This document shows, piece by piece, positions 11,613-25,002 of a stretch of DNA of 64,000 nucleotides. The notes beneath the pieces are model-generated. The model was not told the DNA's origin. It saw nothing but the letters and a program-made list of their open reading frames with translations, and did no database searches. Within the stretch, counting starts at the first letter, position 1. The number at the start of each line of letters is the position of its first letter. Made by a program: the position numbers and the translations under genes. The stretch is taken from NCBI GenBank assembly GCA_022749755.1, contig CM040442.1, forward strand, positions 7,662,457-7,726,456, written 5' to 3'. The DNA comes from Azadirachta indica. Lineage: Eukaryota; Streptophyta; Magnoliopsida; Sapindales; Meliaceae.

Positions 11613-14610
11613 TGTATTTTAAACAATCATGTTTTAAATAAATAATTGTGTTAGAAAGATCAATCACAAATATGACACGAATAATAATTATTACGAGTTT
11701 TCTAAATTTGAATTCGTTTAATAGTATTGAATTCATATTTAATTATAATATCATGTTCTAAATCTGTCTCTAGTGAGTATTTACATAGCGAATAAAACTT
11801 ACTAATTGTTGTAACTAAATTTAAATTTGTATAAATTAGTTAAATTTTATACATATATAATTTTTTGGGGGGCTCTTGCAGCTTTTAAAATTGATTGTTT
11901 TACTCTCTTGAATTATAAATTCTTTTTAAAATTTAGTCCATCAATTTTATTTTTTTGTCATCTTAGCCCCCAATATTTTATTTTTAACTCCATCCCCATG
12001 TGTAGTGTAAACTTATTTCTAAGATTACAAATATATGTATTTGTTTGATGGAAAATCAGAGAGGTTAAAATATTTTTATCATATATATATATATATATAT
12101 AATGGTTAAAGTTTATTAAATATAGACGAAATTTGAACTTCAAAGCTTTGTACTACCCCAGAAAAATTTACGAATTGAAATAACTAGCACTTATAATTAC
12201 TTTATTGAATTTGCAGAACATATATATTTAAAATAAAAAGGAATAATCTTCGTATATAGAGAGTAAAGATTTGATATTTTGTAGGTGAGATTTCTCATTT
12301 TCATCCAAAATTTTTTAATATATATAATATTTTTAAAGATAAGGGGGTAGAGTGGGGTTCCAAATATTTTTTTATTCCCTTACTTGCCCCTAAGGCTTAT
12401 GTTTCAAAACCGAGACGTAAGGCGAAAGTGAGTGCCTCAACCATCCCACAGCCAACCCTTGGGAACTAAAATTAAAATGAATTTTAAATAGAAATTTTGG
12501 CAATTCAAAATAAAATTTAAAGGGAGAGTGGAAACCATGGAAATTGGATTTGAGATCTATGCTATTAGCTGGGAGAAGCTTATGGATTGGGCCTGAAAAG
12601 CCCATTAGTAAACATTTCATGTCTTAGTAGATGCATAGGAAAGTTGGTTTTGCTTAATTTTAACTAAATTGTTTGGCATATATTTATTATTATTTTTTAT
12701 TACCAGTTATTTACTAACTAAACACTCATTTATCTTCAAAAATTACAAATTTTATTTTACAATAACTATAAATTAAAAATTAACTACAACTTTAAGTATA
12801 CACTTTATAAATTTGATTACTCGGATCATTACCGAATCTTAACATATAATGAAATAAAATATTGTGATTTTTAAAATTATAACTATTATTATAGAACAAA
12901 ATCACTAAATATCAAATATTAGTAAAATAAATTAACTGATTTTACTAAAAATTATATTTCTAATTTTACTTGAGTAAAAGTTAACAGTAACAAATTCAGC
13001 TTAAACAGGTTATATACATTATCATCAATTTTTAATTTGTTATTATTAATAAACTATATTAGCTTCAAATGGTAGTCATAATCAATCAAATTAGAAAACT
13101 CAATCACCAATAAAAATCTCACACATTTGAACCTTATAATTACATTAATTATCATTTTTTTTGACTAAGAATTAATCATACATTTGTACTAATAGATTCT
13201 TGCCGACCACAACCTAGCAATCAAAAAGCAATAAGCAAAAAGCATAGAATTATTGTTGGAATAGTTTCTCTGATCACTAATTGATTAATAGATTATGACA
13301 TAAGAAATAATTAATCCTTCCTAGATGAAGCCTCCCCAAGTAATTAACAACCCTTAAGTGATGATTTAATAATTAATTGGAATTTTTGAAATTAAAATGA
13401 TTTTGCCAAATGGTCATTTTTCAAAGCACCAGATCACTTTACGTGATAGACTTAGTTTTCTTTCATTTGTTAGAATTAAAGTGAAGTGTCATTATTTGCA
13501 CTTTTTAATTACATTTCTATTTGAATATTTGGTTTGATTGGTAGATATGTGATAATATCATGCTTTTAGACTTTTCGGTTTATTAATTAGTTTCTTTTTT
13601 ATTTTAATTTTACTATATTTGATCAAAAGTTGAATTAAGTTATTAACTTTTATATTTTTTTAATACCAACATTAAAACAATCGTTAAAATTCTATTGAGA
13701 TTTTATATTTTCACTTTCATATCTCGTGAGACATGACGAGATATCTGTTTTTACAGTTAGAGAACCGTAAGTTCCTTTAGTTGGGTGATTTATCAAATTA
13801 TTTATAAAATATGAAAAATTAAAAATTATTTAAAGAGAGTATTTCTATTAGTATATATTAGAATAATATTATAATAAGAGTTAAATTTCCACTTTATTGT
13901 TGGAATAATTTTTCACTAATAATATTATATAAGTAAAAATTGTCTATTTTACACAAATTGTTGAACAACACTATAATTATAATTTATAAATATCTAAATT
14001 TTTGGTAACCTCTTAGATTATAAATATTAGCATTAAGGAAAACTTAAATAAAGACGATAATAGATTATAGAATGCTATTTTTATTGGAAATAATTTGAAT
14101 TCTGAATTAAATAAATATTTTTTTCTAATTTCTTTTGTCAAATAAATATTTTGATTTTAATATCATCATATAAGGGATCAAAATATTAAAATGAAAAAAA
14201 TTCATGTCTTAATCAGTTGTTTTTTTAAAATAATTAAATTTTTTTTAATATTTTAATTTCTGACTTACCCTAAGTGATAAATCAACCCCACAAAAAATAA
14301 GATAGAAAAATTGATCAACGAATTTCTTACATGCAACTAACATAACCAACTACGTCTTGTACTGCAAAAATCAAGTTGAGTACAATTATAATAATTTCAC
14401 TTTGTACACGTGTAAGTTAATGAAAATAGTCAAGACAATCATTTAATTAAAAAAATTGTTAGGCCCACTTCCACCCTTTTGCAATTGGCCCCCGTTGCTT
14501 CCCCTAAAAGGACTCAATTGAATATGATGTTCATTTGTAATTATAACTATTGATTTGAAATTATTATCTTTTTAATTACTAAGATTGCAAACTAGAGTTT
14601 TATTACAAAT
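11613..14610. other. AT-rich intergenic DNA, no gene seen
   Basis: No coding region recognised. It includes an (AT)n run near 12082-12101 and a less AT-rich patch at about 12370-12625 whose open frame on the minus strand (12390-12620) has no family resemblance. Confidence 0.6.
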
Positions 14611-14613
14611 TTA

Positions 14614-14985
14614 TATGATCACTTTTGTAATATATATTTTAAATATCTGATCACAATTATATTGTGTGAAAAAATATAATATCTTATCCAATTCATGATC
14701 AATATTATATTAAAAATTTACTAAAAATTGAAAGTGTTAGATTAAATCTAGTGGTTAGATATTTGCACCCAATACACTTTACATAATCATTTTTATACAT
14801 CTCTTAAATATTTAATCACAGTTATGTTGTGTGAAAAAAATACTAATGTGTTACCCAATTTATGACTAATATTATATTAAAAATTTATCAAAAATTAGAA
14901 ATTTTAGTTACCTAATTAGAAATCTGAAAATCTACTCTACATAATCACTTTTATAACATATTTCAAATATCTACATAACCACCTT
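14614..14985. repeat. Tandem repeat, about 160-170-bp unit, two full copies and one partial
   Basis: Copy 1 starts near 14614 (atgatcacttttgta), copy 2 near 14783 (ataatcatttttata) and a partial copy 3 near 14941 (ataatcacttttata). Copies 1 and 2 share ordered landmarks: AAATATCTGATCACA/AAATATTTAATCACA, then GTTGTGTGAAAAAA-like, then TTATCCAATTCATGA/TTACCCAATTTATGA, then a long ATATTATATTAAAAATTTA block. Copies are diverged by substitutions and small indels. Confidence 0.75.
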
Positions 14986-15587
14986 ATTTTATACTTAAAA
15001 AGAATCGAACAGTTTTTAAAGTGTAAGAATACAATCCCAAATAAGAGTATGACTGCATCATGCCATGGAATCCTAAACCTAGGTTCCTAGGCTTGCAAAT
15101 AAAATTATGCAACCCATATGCAATAAAGTCAGGTTGATGATTGTGCCTTATCTGAGGCCCCATATAGTGGGCATCAATCAAAATATGAGGTTCCACCCAC
15201 TTTCCACTTCATTACTACCACAAAAGCTAAAGATAAGATCCATACAACCAACTCAAAACCACCATTCCACAATACAATACATGAAACCCAGGTCACAAAT
15301 ATTTTATACAAACAAAATTATTTTCGAAACAAGAAAAGCAAAACTAAATTTGCAAAACTTACTTCTCTAAGATCAATCAGAAAACCTACCACTTCATCAT
15401 ACTCGGATGACACTCATATATGCCTAATCATTGCTAACTATAATTTCTAAAATCTATACATACTCTTAAATCATTTTACACTAAAAATATAGTTGATAAT
15501 TTTTTTCAAAAATATATATACATGAAGAATATCATCTGAATATGATGACGTGGCTCACCTGTTTCACCGAAAGACTTGGGAGTTCAG
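14986..15587. other. 3' flank of the CIPK gene
   Basis: AT-rich sequence downstream of the kinase gene (minus sense). It probably contains the 3' UTR and polyadenylation site close to 15587, but no single signal stands out. Open frames at 14984-15196 and 15107-15370 have no recognisable product. Confidence 0.5.
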
Positions 15588-16934
15588 TTAGTGAGTGCAG
15601 TTGCTTTCACCTTGCCAACTCCAAACAATGTCTTTGAGGGCAGGTCTTACATCTTCTTCACAGAACTTCTTGTACTCCAGGGTGTCTCCGGCTGACTTTG
15701 AGAATTCCACCACCGCCACTTCCGGCGCCACCTCGTAAACCTCCGCGGTTACTTGTAATTTCCCTTTTCTGCCCTCCTCTTTACCCTGCATTTTCACCTT
15801 GAATTCCTTCACACTCACGCCGAAATTCAGTTTCTTTGCCAGTACCTCAAGCTTTCCCATGATAGCTGAAGCTGAACACTTTGATGTAAACATTGAACCT
15901 GATTTCCTCTTGCTCTCAAACAAACTTGATAGATCAAATCCTGAAGACATGGATGATATGAACTCGAATGCATTGTAGAATCGCGGGGAAGAAATCCTTG
16001 TTTCAGTTAGTTCAACCTCTCCATTAGTTTCACCATGATCATCATCTTTACAACCATTCTCCACCGGCAATAATTGTTCAACAGAAATTGCCTTAGGTCT
16101 GGTAAACCCCTTGTTAAACCAGGGGTTTTTCATTATTTCAGAAACTGTGATTCTCTTTTCAGGATCAACAACCAGGATTCTTGATATTAGTTTCCTGGCA
16201 TCAGCTGAAATCCAGGGTGGAAACTCAAATTCTGCCTTGAAAATTTTCCTGTACATCTTCATAACATTCTCATGCTGGAAAGGCAAACATCCTGAAAGCA
16301 AAACAAAGAGAATAACACCACAAGACCAAATATCAGATTTCGCTCCATCATACCCCTTTTTCCTTAGAACTTCAGGCGCAACATATGCTGGAGTTCCGCA
16401 TTGTGTATGCAGCAAACCATCGTTCCAAATCTGCTCAGGCAAAGCAGACAAACCAAAATCTGAAACTTTCAAGTCTTCATTTTCATCCAGCAGAAGATTC
16501 TCAGGCTTCAGATCACGATGATACACACCCCTACTATGACAAAAATCAACTGCACTAATCAACTGCTGAAAATACTTTCTTGCCGAATCTTCCTTCAGCT
16601 TTCCCTTGACAACTTTTGCAAACAATTCTCCCCCTTTAACATACTCCATCACAAAGAAAACCTTTGTCTTTGTTGCCATTACTTCTTTCAATTCAACAAT
16701 ATTCGGATGTCTTACCAAACGCATGACTGAAATTTCTGTCTTAATCTGCTCCATTAACCCTTCTTTCTTCACATGATCCTTGTTGATAACTTTGATTGCT
16801 ACGCTCTCTTGAGTCACCAGATTTCTCCCATAATAAACCTTGGCAAAAGTTCCTTGCCCTAACATTCTCCCCATCTCATACTTTCCAAATAAAATACTTC
16901 TTGCTCCATTCACACGCCCATTTTCCTTCTCCAT
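15588..16934 (-). CDS. CBL-interacting serine/threonine protein kinase, CIPK5/CIPK25 type, intronless
   Basis: Calcium-signalling kinase of the SnRK3 family; it is activated when a calcineurin B-like (CBL) calcium sensor binds its C-terminal regulatory region. The 448-residue product has a kinase domain at about 19-273: glycine loop GQGTFAKV, Lys48, HRD loop at 139-141 (HRDLKPEN), DFG at 159-161, APE at 186-188. The CBL-binding NAF motif (N321-A-F, then [13 protein letters not shown]) and the phosphatase-interaction region (about 345-380) follow. Length and the single exon fit the intron-poor CIPK clade. Start chosen at the ATG 16932-16934: its context (GAAGATGG) is strong and MEKENG.. fits relatives. 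The frame stays open 12 codons upstream only to a TTG, so that extension is not accepted. Which numbered CIPK it corresponds to is not decided; the closest I recall are CIPK5 and CIPK25. Confidence 0.97.
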   Translation of the reverse strand: MEKENGRVNGARSILFGKYEMGRMLGQGTFAKVYYGRNLVTQESVAIKVINKDHVKKEGLMEQIKTEISVMRLVRHPNIVELKEVMATKTKVFFVMEYVKGGELFAKVVKGKLKEDSARKYFQQLISAVDFCHSRGVYHRDLKPENLLLDENEDLKVSDFGLSALPEQIWNDGLLHTQCGTPAYVAPEVLRKKGYDGAKSDIWSCGVILFVLLSGCLPFQHENVMKMYRKIFKAEFEFPPWISADARKLISRILVVDPEKRITVSEIMKNPWFNKGFTRPKAISVEQLLPVENGCKDDDHGETNGEVELTETRISSPRFYNAFEFISSMSSGFDLSSLFESKRKSGSMFTSKCSASAIMGKLEVLAKKLNFGVSVKEFKVKMQGKEEGRKGKLQVTAEVYEVAPEVAVVEFSKSAGDTLEYKKFCEEDVRPALKDIVWSWQGESNCTH

Positions 16935-17257
16935 CTTCCTCGAACAAAAACACCAAAAATTTTGACTCAATTCACACCAAGAAACATTTTTCCATTATAC
17001 AACTCTACAAGTTATGAAAACAACATATATAATACAAAAATACTCATCTGCGATCGCTAGGAAAATTGAAGGAATGATAGTGTACGTCGATGATTACAAG
17101 ATTGATTGACAGTAAAAGGGTGAGAGGTGGTTGAAAAATATTGGTGTTTGGAGGATGAGAAAATGAGAGTGAAGTGAAGTCTGTCTGGAAGCCATTGGAA
17201 GACACGGTTTTGGGAAATCAGGGGCCAAGCAAATGGAAATTGGAAATATCTGAATAC

Positions 17258-17263
17258 TTTATA
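17258..17263 (-). promoter_or_regulatory. Candidate TATA box for the CIPK gene
   Basis: TATAAA in minus sense, about 325 bases upstream of the start codon, in a region with pyrimidine-rich sequence between it and the gene that would suit a 5' UTR of about 290 bases. Position only; no transcript data. Confidence 0.3.
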
Positions 17264-20240
17264 ATAAAATGATTAAAAATTTGGCCAATAAAAGAAGGGG
17301 CACATAGGGAAAATGTGGACCTGAGCTGCCTGTTCATGACATTTTTTGGACTCATATCGAATTTCCGGTTTTGGTGAAGCTTCTGGTTTTGCCAGTATAT
17401 TAAGATTATGACATTTACTGTTCTCTTAGATAAATCTTGACTCAGTCTTAAATAAGAATATTCTTATACAAGATCAAATTATGATCCAAATTTAAGCCAT
17501 CAAGTAGCAGTATCAACTGTTTCACTTCAAATTTGACACCAAAAGCTTGTTTAATAGAGTAAAATTTTAAATTTAGGTTTTTCTAAATGAATATTGAATG
17601 TAATTAATTTCGGTAGGTAAGTAATTAAGGGTATGCCTGTTTGTTTTACTAAATATAAAACAAAATATTTAATGTGATTGTATATACCTAACTTAGATTA
17701 TTAAATTTATTTATATTCCTAACGATATAAAATTTGTAAAATCCATCACTTTTTTATTTTTCAAATATGAATGTAATTGCTAAAGTGATAAATATTTGTG
17801 CAATCAAGTCAATTTCTTATTAAATTTCATAGGTATAAATAATACAACCATACAACAACAAATAATACTTAAGCATTAGGATTACTTATAAAGTCCTATT
17901 CCTAAGGAATACTCAACAAATACAGCTCAACGGCTATTCAAATACAAAATACAATACTCAAAAATATAAAATTCAAAATACCTGCAATTTTATCTCGTAT
18001 ATTTGTCACCTATATGTGGTCAGGACACAAACCCTCTTAAGAAGGATTAGCTCTCACCTTACATATGTGACCCTTCAAAAGGAGTGCTTGTGTCCGAACC
18101 CTACTCACCTTATAATTACTTCAAATAGCAAAAAAAAAATACTATTTAACTCTTAAAATACAAAAATATCACATAAATTTAAGTATATAAAAATTAAGAT
18201 TTCATATCTATTCAATATATGAGTAGGAATAACAAATATTATCTAAATAAAATTTCAATAATTTTTAGTCCTATTTATTTGATACTTTATTGAAACTCAT
18301 TCAATTCATTTAGTACATTCTTATTGTTATTTTTACTAAACATTTTGAATACATAAATTTATAAATTTTGGGAAATTTTAAAAAAAAAGAATAAGTAAAA
18401 ACAAGATGAGATAATTAATTATAAGAGATAATTCTTTAAATTTTTAAGAATGTTTATCACAAATTTTATAGATAATTTTAAAATATATTTTATAAGAGTT
18501 TTGAAATCTTTAAAATTTATTCATATTAAGTCAAAAGAGAAGAAAAGAACTTCGAATTTATCCATTTAATAATTATTGTCCAACTCACTTTATATTTTCT
18601 TTGTGAGATCCTAAGAATATTCTCATTCATATCAATCTATAAATTGAAAGGTTCGAATGATCAACTCCGTAATAAGTTGTTAGAATTCATAATTCCAGTG
18701 ACAACTAAATAGTCAATTACCACAAACTTCATCATTTCATTTTCAAAAAATCGTATGATTGAAGTATATCATTTTCCAAATTTAATTAATTTATTCGTAT
18801 TTCCAACGATAATTACTATTGTTAATTTTAGAAAAACAGAAGGGCTACCATTAGAGAAAAGATTTTTTGAATGGACCGATGGATGCAAAAATAATTAGCA
18901 ATTAATATAAAATTAAACAATCTAGAATTGAATTTGGTCTACATCATATTTTATTATATCATATTATTTTCATTAATTAATGCATGGCCCATCTTTACAA
19001 CTTTCGGTGGAATCACATATAATATATAATTATTAGCTTACTTTCCCTATTTCCTTGGAATTTCAATGAAGTGAAACAGATCATACTTTGCTTTAGGTCA
19101 TTTTTTTTTATTATTATTTGGAATCTATCTTCGGGTAGTTTGGTAATTATCGACGCTATCTTAATAATACTTGACGCTTTCAAATCATTATCAATTTGAG
19201 TAACAATAAAATAAAGATATGGTGTTTCATCATCCTCTTATCCAAAACCTATGAAAAAATTATTATGTAAAATATAAATAAATTTTAAATAATATATTTA
19301 TTTTTTATTTACAATATTTTATTATAAATTTTGAAAAATTAGTGATTTGGTGTATAAATTTGTTCAATATTTATTTTAGTAACCTAATTTTAGTATAATT
19401 ACCTAATTTTGATTGTTAAATTAAAAAGTAAACATCGAATTGTTAAAATTGAATTATATTCAAATTTTAGATTAAACAAAACTCTCGCCAACAATAACCA
19501 AAAAAATTAATACAAAAACTTTGGCAAAAATGCAGTCAAGTTTCAATTACATTCCTCATTGAGACTAATAATTTTCTCCCAATCTTCAACCTCTATTGAA
19601 AAGATTTTAATCTAGAGTTTAGTCTTGGCTTATCTACAAAATTTTCAAATCATTTGCCATAAATCAAACCACAATTAATAAATGTCAAAATTTCTATAGC
19701 TTATATATATCTTTTTGAAATGACATCTTTCATTGACTCTTGTGGTCTCTATATTTGATAATATTTGCATTATTTAATTCATATATCTTCAAAATATCTA
19801 CTCTAAATTAGTTATAATTTGTGATCTTAGCAAGAAAATTAGGTGGTGCTTAGAAGAAATCTACAATAAGAGACATTAAAATTATTTAACTTAATTCTCT
19901 TGCTTGCTTTTTCTTAATAATTTAAAAAAGAACGAGACAAATGTTCAAATGGTGCTTTCGTTTTCCAAGGATTCACGTATATAGATAATATATTTGAATA
20001 AGGTTGATAATTTCGTAAAGTTTTATTAAAAAAAAAAAAAACAGTGATTTTATTATCAAGATTATAAAAAAAATTGATTTTGTAATTATTATTCTGTTTC
20101 ACCATTATTCACCCCCATAGTTTTAGGAAATAATCGAAGTGCTTCCACTTTCAAGACTTTTTGAGGGCAAAATTCCAATGAAATTCTGTTTTCCCTCTCT
20201 TTATGCAGCCCATTTCCAATAGAACTTGCAATATAACTTT
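17264..20240. other. AT-rich intergenic DNA, no gene seen
   Basis: No coding region recognised. The patch at 17995-18120 is less AT-rich and contains imperfect inverted arms (listed separately). The rest is A/T-rich with short random frames. Confidence 0.6.
18023..18095. repeat. Imperfect inverted repeat able to form a hairpin
   Basis: The arm at 18023-18046 (GGACACAA..CTC..GAAGG) pairs with the reverse complement of 18071-18095 (CCTTC..GGAG..TTGTGTCC). The stem is about 24 bases with mismatches around a loop of about 24 bases. It is short and isolated, with no known small-RNA sequence recognised in either arm. It could be a remnant of a repeat containing related direct copies. Confidence 0.4.
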
Positions 20241-20241
20241 T

Positions 20242-21133
20242 ACGCACAGAAGGTAGAGCTTTTGTCTTAAAAAAGACAAGTATCTGATCAGATATCTACA
20301 TACAGAAAGTGTGATGTCTACCCTTGCGCCTTAGATGGAAAGCAGATGTTTGCTAATACCTATTAGACTGTCTTAAATTATAATAAAGTGAATTAGAATA
20401 GATTTTAACAAATTATACTGAATAAAATTTAATAAGTATTGTATTTAGTGTGTGATTATACTATAACTTATTAATTATATAAAATTTATTTTTATTATTT
20501 AATTTTATATTACTTTTTTTAATGAATAATTAAATATATATTATTATTTATAATTAATAATTAAATAAGTTAAGAAATTATTATTTTTTTAAAAAATTAT
20601 TCTTAAAAAAATTTGCTTTTTAAAAAATAAGAAGATAGGACAATATAAGCTTGAGCAAAAGAGAGAAACGAGTCAAATTTAAAGAGTATCAAATGTATTA
20701 TTTTAATTTTTATAGAGTTTACTTTCTGCACTAAATATTGAGAGAGTAAAATAACCAAAGGTATCTACCACAATAGTGATGGAAGCCCTTTTATAGGAAA
20801 GCTTGTGTGCCAGTTACCATCCAACCGAAGGTCATTTTCAAGATTACCTCAAGCGATAAAATAAAATAAAAAAGTACTAAAATCATTCTGAAGATATAGC
20901 CCAAAGACATTACATCCCACTACACGCAAAAGGTAGGATTTTTGTCCTACAAAAAGAAGAGTATCTCTGCCCAGATATCTAAGCGTAGAAGGTGCAATTT
21001 CTGTTCTCAGAAAGACGGTTACAGTTATCTACCCACAGGTGTGTGCTTGTTGTCATCCAGCCGATGGCAAAATAGAAAGCACAAATATCATTTTCAAGAC
21101 AAAGCCCAATGACACTGTATCCACTACAAATCA
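20242..21133. repeat. Direct duplication, one copy interrupted
   Basis: Copy 2 runs 20924-21133. Its first half (ACGCAAAAGGTAGGATTTTTGTC .. CAGATATCT) resembles 20242-20330, and its second half (GTGTGCTTGTTGTCATCCAGCCGA .. AAGCCCAATGACA .. CCACTAC) resembles about 20760-20923. Copy 1 would thus be split by about 430 bases of very AT-rich sequence (20331-20759). No coding potential is seen in either copy. Confidence 0.55.
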
Positions 21134-24100
21134 ACTCTACATTAAGCCTCCCTTTTGATTCTAAGCCCACTTCATAAATTAGCAGAGAATAGCCCAATTA
21201 AAAATTTAGTGGGTCTCCAATCAAATATTCAACCTTTAAGTGAAAGCTCATACAGCCACTACAAAAAAAAAAAAAAAAAACATTAAAAAAAAAAAGAACA
21301 AAAATAAATTATTTAATTTCCCCTTCTTTGTTTCCCATTTTCTTTTTCTCACTTCTTCTTCTTCTTTTTTTTTTTAATTCAAAATCAAATATTATATGTT
21401 CTACAAATAAGAATACACTTTAATCCACAACCCACCTATAGTCTCTATATGAAATCATGTAATTGAATGGACATGAATCTTAATTTATTATTTTTTTAAT
21501 AAAATCTCATAATTAGTGTTCTGAATAATGCTAGTAAATTGGACGAGAATGAAACCCAATCTTGAACAAAAACATTACAAAATTTAGCACATATGTAAAT
21601 AGAATAAACGTGCCTCTTTATAAATTCTCATGTGCAACACAACTATATATTATTTCCAACGTGTAACACAACTATATATTATCATTTTGTACGTAAAATT
21701 AAATAAAATAGACTCAACTACTACTAATACTACATATAGTACTGTTCCAATTTCGGCTTCAATTATAGAACAAAAAAAAATATCCTGTATAGAAGAGTGG
21801 GAAAGGGGAAATTGAATTAGCCCACATTTCAAATGCTCTTGAATTTGAATTCTTAATTTGAATTACTTTGGACCAAACCACACCCACTCGCCATACATAT
21901 TATTTTATTATTAATTATTTAAATTTTATATGTATATTTTATTAAGAAGAAGAGAAGGGCCAAGACAAGATGAGTTTAAAATAAAAAAAACGAGTAGAAA
22001 AGGTCGGAGCATGCATGTGTCCTTTAGGTACTACGTTCAAGTTCAAATTCAAGTTCAAGTTCAACGAACACGTGATAAGAACAGTACGACTTTATTTAAT
22101 TATATATTATTAATATTATAATTATGTTATTTTAAAAAAAAAATTGAAAACCACTTATCTTCTTTGATTGTCTAAGAAATTGACAAGCTTGATATATTAA
22201 TTAATATTTTTTATGGTGATTTCACCGTTATGTGCATGCACCGGAAGAAAAGGTAATTCTTATATTATGTACAGCGTACGGATCCTTAATTTTACATATA
22301 TTGTTTATATTATTTATAAAGAATTGAATTTAAATACTTTTTAAGGAGTTACATTGAATATGATATATATATATATATATAATTAATAAATAATTAATAA
22401 ATTATAATTAATATACATATAAGATTTTATGTTAATCTATATTAACAATTTATAAACAATATTAAAAAATGTGTAAATTGAAGGACAACTGCTTTTTCCC
22501 ATCTTTTTGTAAATGTGACAGATCAATAGCCTCCTAATTTTACACTATTTATATACAATAAGTGTAAATATTTTTAATGATTAAAATTATATATCACATA
22601 TATATTAATTTTATATATTAATTATGTGTGTTAGATTCAATCTCATTATTGTAAGTATTTATATTTAACAATTTTTAAACGATGTACAAACTTCTATATA
22701 GTTTAAGGGTTATTGATCTGTCCTATATATATATATATATATATATAGTATTCAAATATTCAAGACATATTTATATAATTTTTATATTTTAGTTAATTTT
22801 AAAAATACATAAGTTAACAGTATCAGGACACCAACAATTTCTTTTCTTACAAGTTTAGGTTTATTTTTTTTCTTTTGATTTAATTTTAAGTCCCTAATAC
22901 ATATTATATATAATTTTTTCTAAATAAAAGATAGATTTCATAAAAGTTATGAGAAGATCTTTGGGATTTGAGATAATTACTTTAGAAAAAATAATACTCT
23001 TTTAATTTAAGAGATTAATTTCTAAGATGCATGGATGGTAACTTCTTTCTAATTCTTCACCTGATTCAATGTTTTTAATTATATGCAATTTATTATAAGC
23101 TTACTTAGTTACAATACTAAATGAATTAACGTGTCAATTCATCGCATCTTCACTTCGAGCATTTTTTTTAATAAAGTCTAAATAATTTTATTTAAATATT
23201 TAAGAATTGTTATCTTTTAATTTATATCTTAAAAATCATAAGAAATATATGAAAACAATTAAATTAAAAAACTTATTCTAAATATAAATAATTGAATAAA
23301 TAAATGAATTAAATAATTTATTTGTTAATAATACCTTTTATTTACATTCATACATTTTCAAGACATATATGTCTAATACATTAGTTTTACATTTCAATTT
23401 TTATAAAAAACAAACAACTCAATATTTGTATTCAAAAGTTTAAGATGAAAAAAATAACATATCAATTAAATTCAAATTTCAATCAAATTCAGATTTTAAT
23501 CATATTCAAACTTTACAAATTATATATATATATATATATATAAAAGATTCATCTCATCTTGATTTTAAAGGTTTCAAAAGTTGAATGGTTTTCAAAGGAA
23601 TGATAATGATTTATATGATCAATTGGTCAGTCGTCGCTTAGTCAAATTACTGGTTGGTGAAGTAAACCAATGGGTACTACTACCATTAATTATTTAATTA
23701 ATTTAATTTAATTTACCTGAGTAGGTTAGGCACCAATCATGTCATCAATTGTAACGCTATTGAATATGACCTATCTGTAAGAATTTCTTGCCCTAAGAAA
23801 GAAAAGAAAAAAGAGAATTAGATTATGATTCACTAATTATCCTATGATTAATTGCTTTCTAAAGATTGCCAAATAAACAAGTTTTGAAGTTACTTATATG
23901 TATAAATTTTTATTTTTTAAAATCTTTTAAATTGTGAAAAATAAATTAAATTACTCTAAAATTTTAGTAGAAATTTGAGACTCAAATTTCATATATGTAT
24001 TAGTTGAGTTATCTAAGATCGATTTACATATATTAGAAAGGAAAAGGACGAAAAAATAAAATTATGTATTACGCTGATAGATATAAAAACCTAATTAATG

Positions 24101-24965
24101 ATTCAATAATCAAATTAATCTCCACAATTATATTATGAATAAATTTTTTTGAATTGAAATAAATTTTGTCTAAATTAGATGCAGATTTTAAGGATTAGCA
24201 CTAAACTTACACTAAATTCTTCCTAAATTTTTTATTTAGCGTCGACATATTAGACATATAGTTGTGTAAAAAAAAATTTTGTGGATTAAATTCATTTTTG
24301 GCCCAAGATAAGATGTTAATACAAAAATATCTCTAGAAGAAGTCAAATTTCACGTCCATTCATCCACATGAGAGTTTGCTTGTATCTCAAATTTTCTTTC
24401 CTCTATTATTCATTTTATTTCCCACTAAAAATACAAAAAAAATCACTAACATTATTCATTTATTTTGTTTTTTTTGTTCTAAATTTTTTCGGTAGGTGTG
24501 GAAAATCTAGAAATGATGAAACCCTAATACCCATCAAATCATATAAATATATATACATGAACTAAAAATATAAAAAAAATAGAAACGTGTCAAAGTTTTG
24601 TTCTAAAATAGTCGTCCTAATTATATATTCTCTTTGGTATTCCAATTTGTTAAGACCTTGACATCTTGAGAATATTATTATTAAACAATTTTGGAAAGAA
24701 AGATTTTCCCTCACTAAATTTCTAACAGAATTTAATTATTTGAAAGAGACCTTAGAGAAAGATTTTACTTTAAAAAAGTGTAGTCAATAGTCCTTTACGT
24801 GTATATTCATACAATAATTTTTTTAGTATAAATATATATACACACACACACACACACAACACTTACAATATGTTTGTTCTTTTATCATAAATTTCAGTAT
24901 GTTTAGTAATTTAATATTAAATTCTTACCTATTAATATATAAGGGCATGTGTACAATTGAAGTTC

Positions 24966-25002
<37 letters not shown>

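Noticed and set aside
16935..16970. Twelve-residue N-terminal extension of the CIPK reading frame
   Set aside because: It starts at TTG, not ATG, and relatives begin at the MEK-type start. The ATG at 16932-16934 has a strong context.
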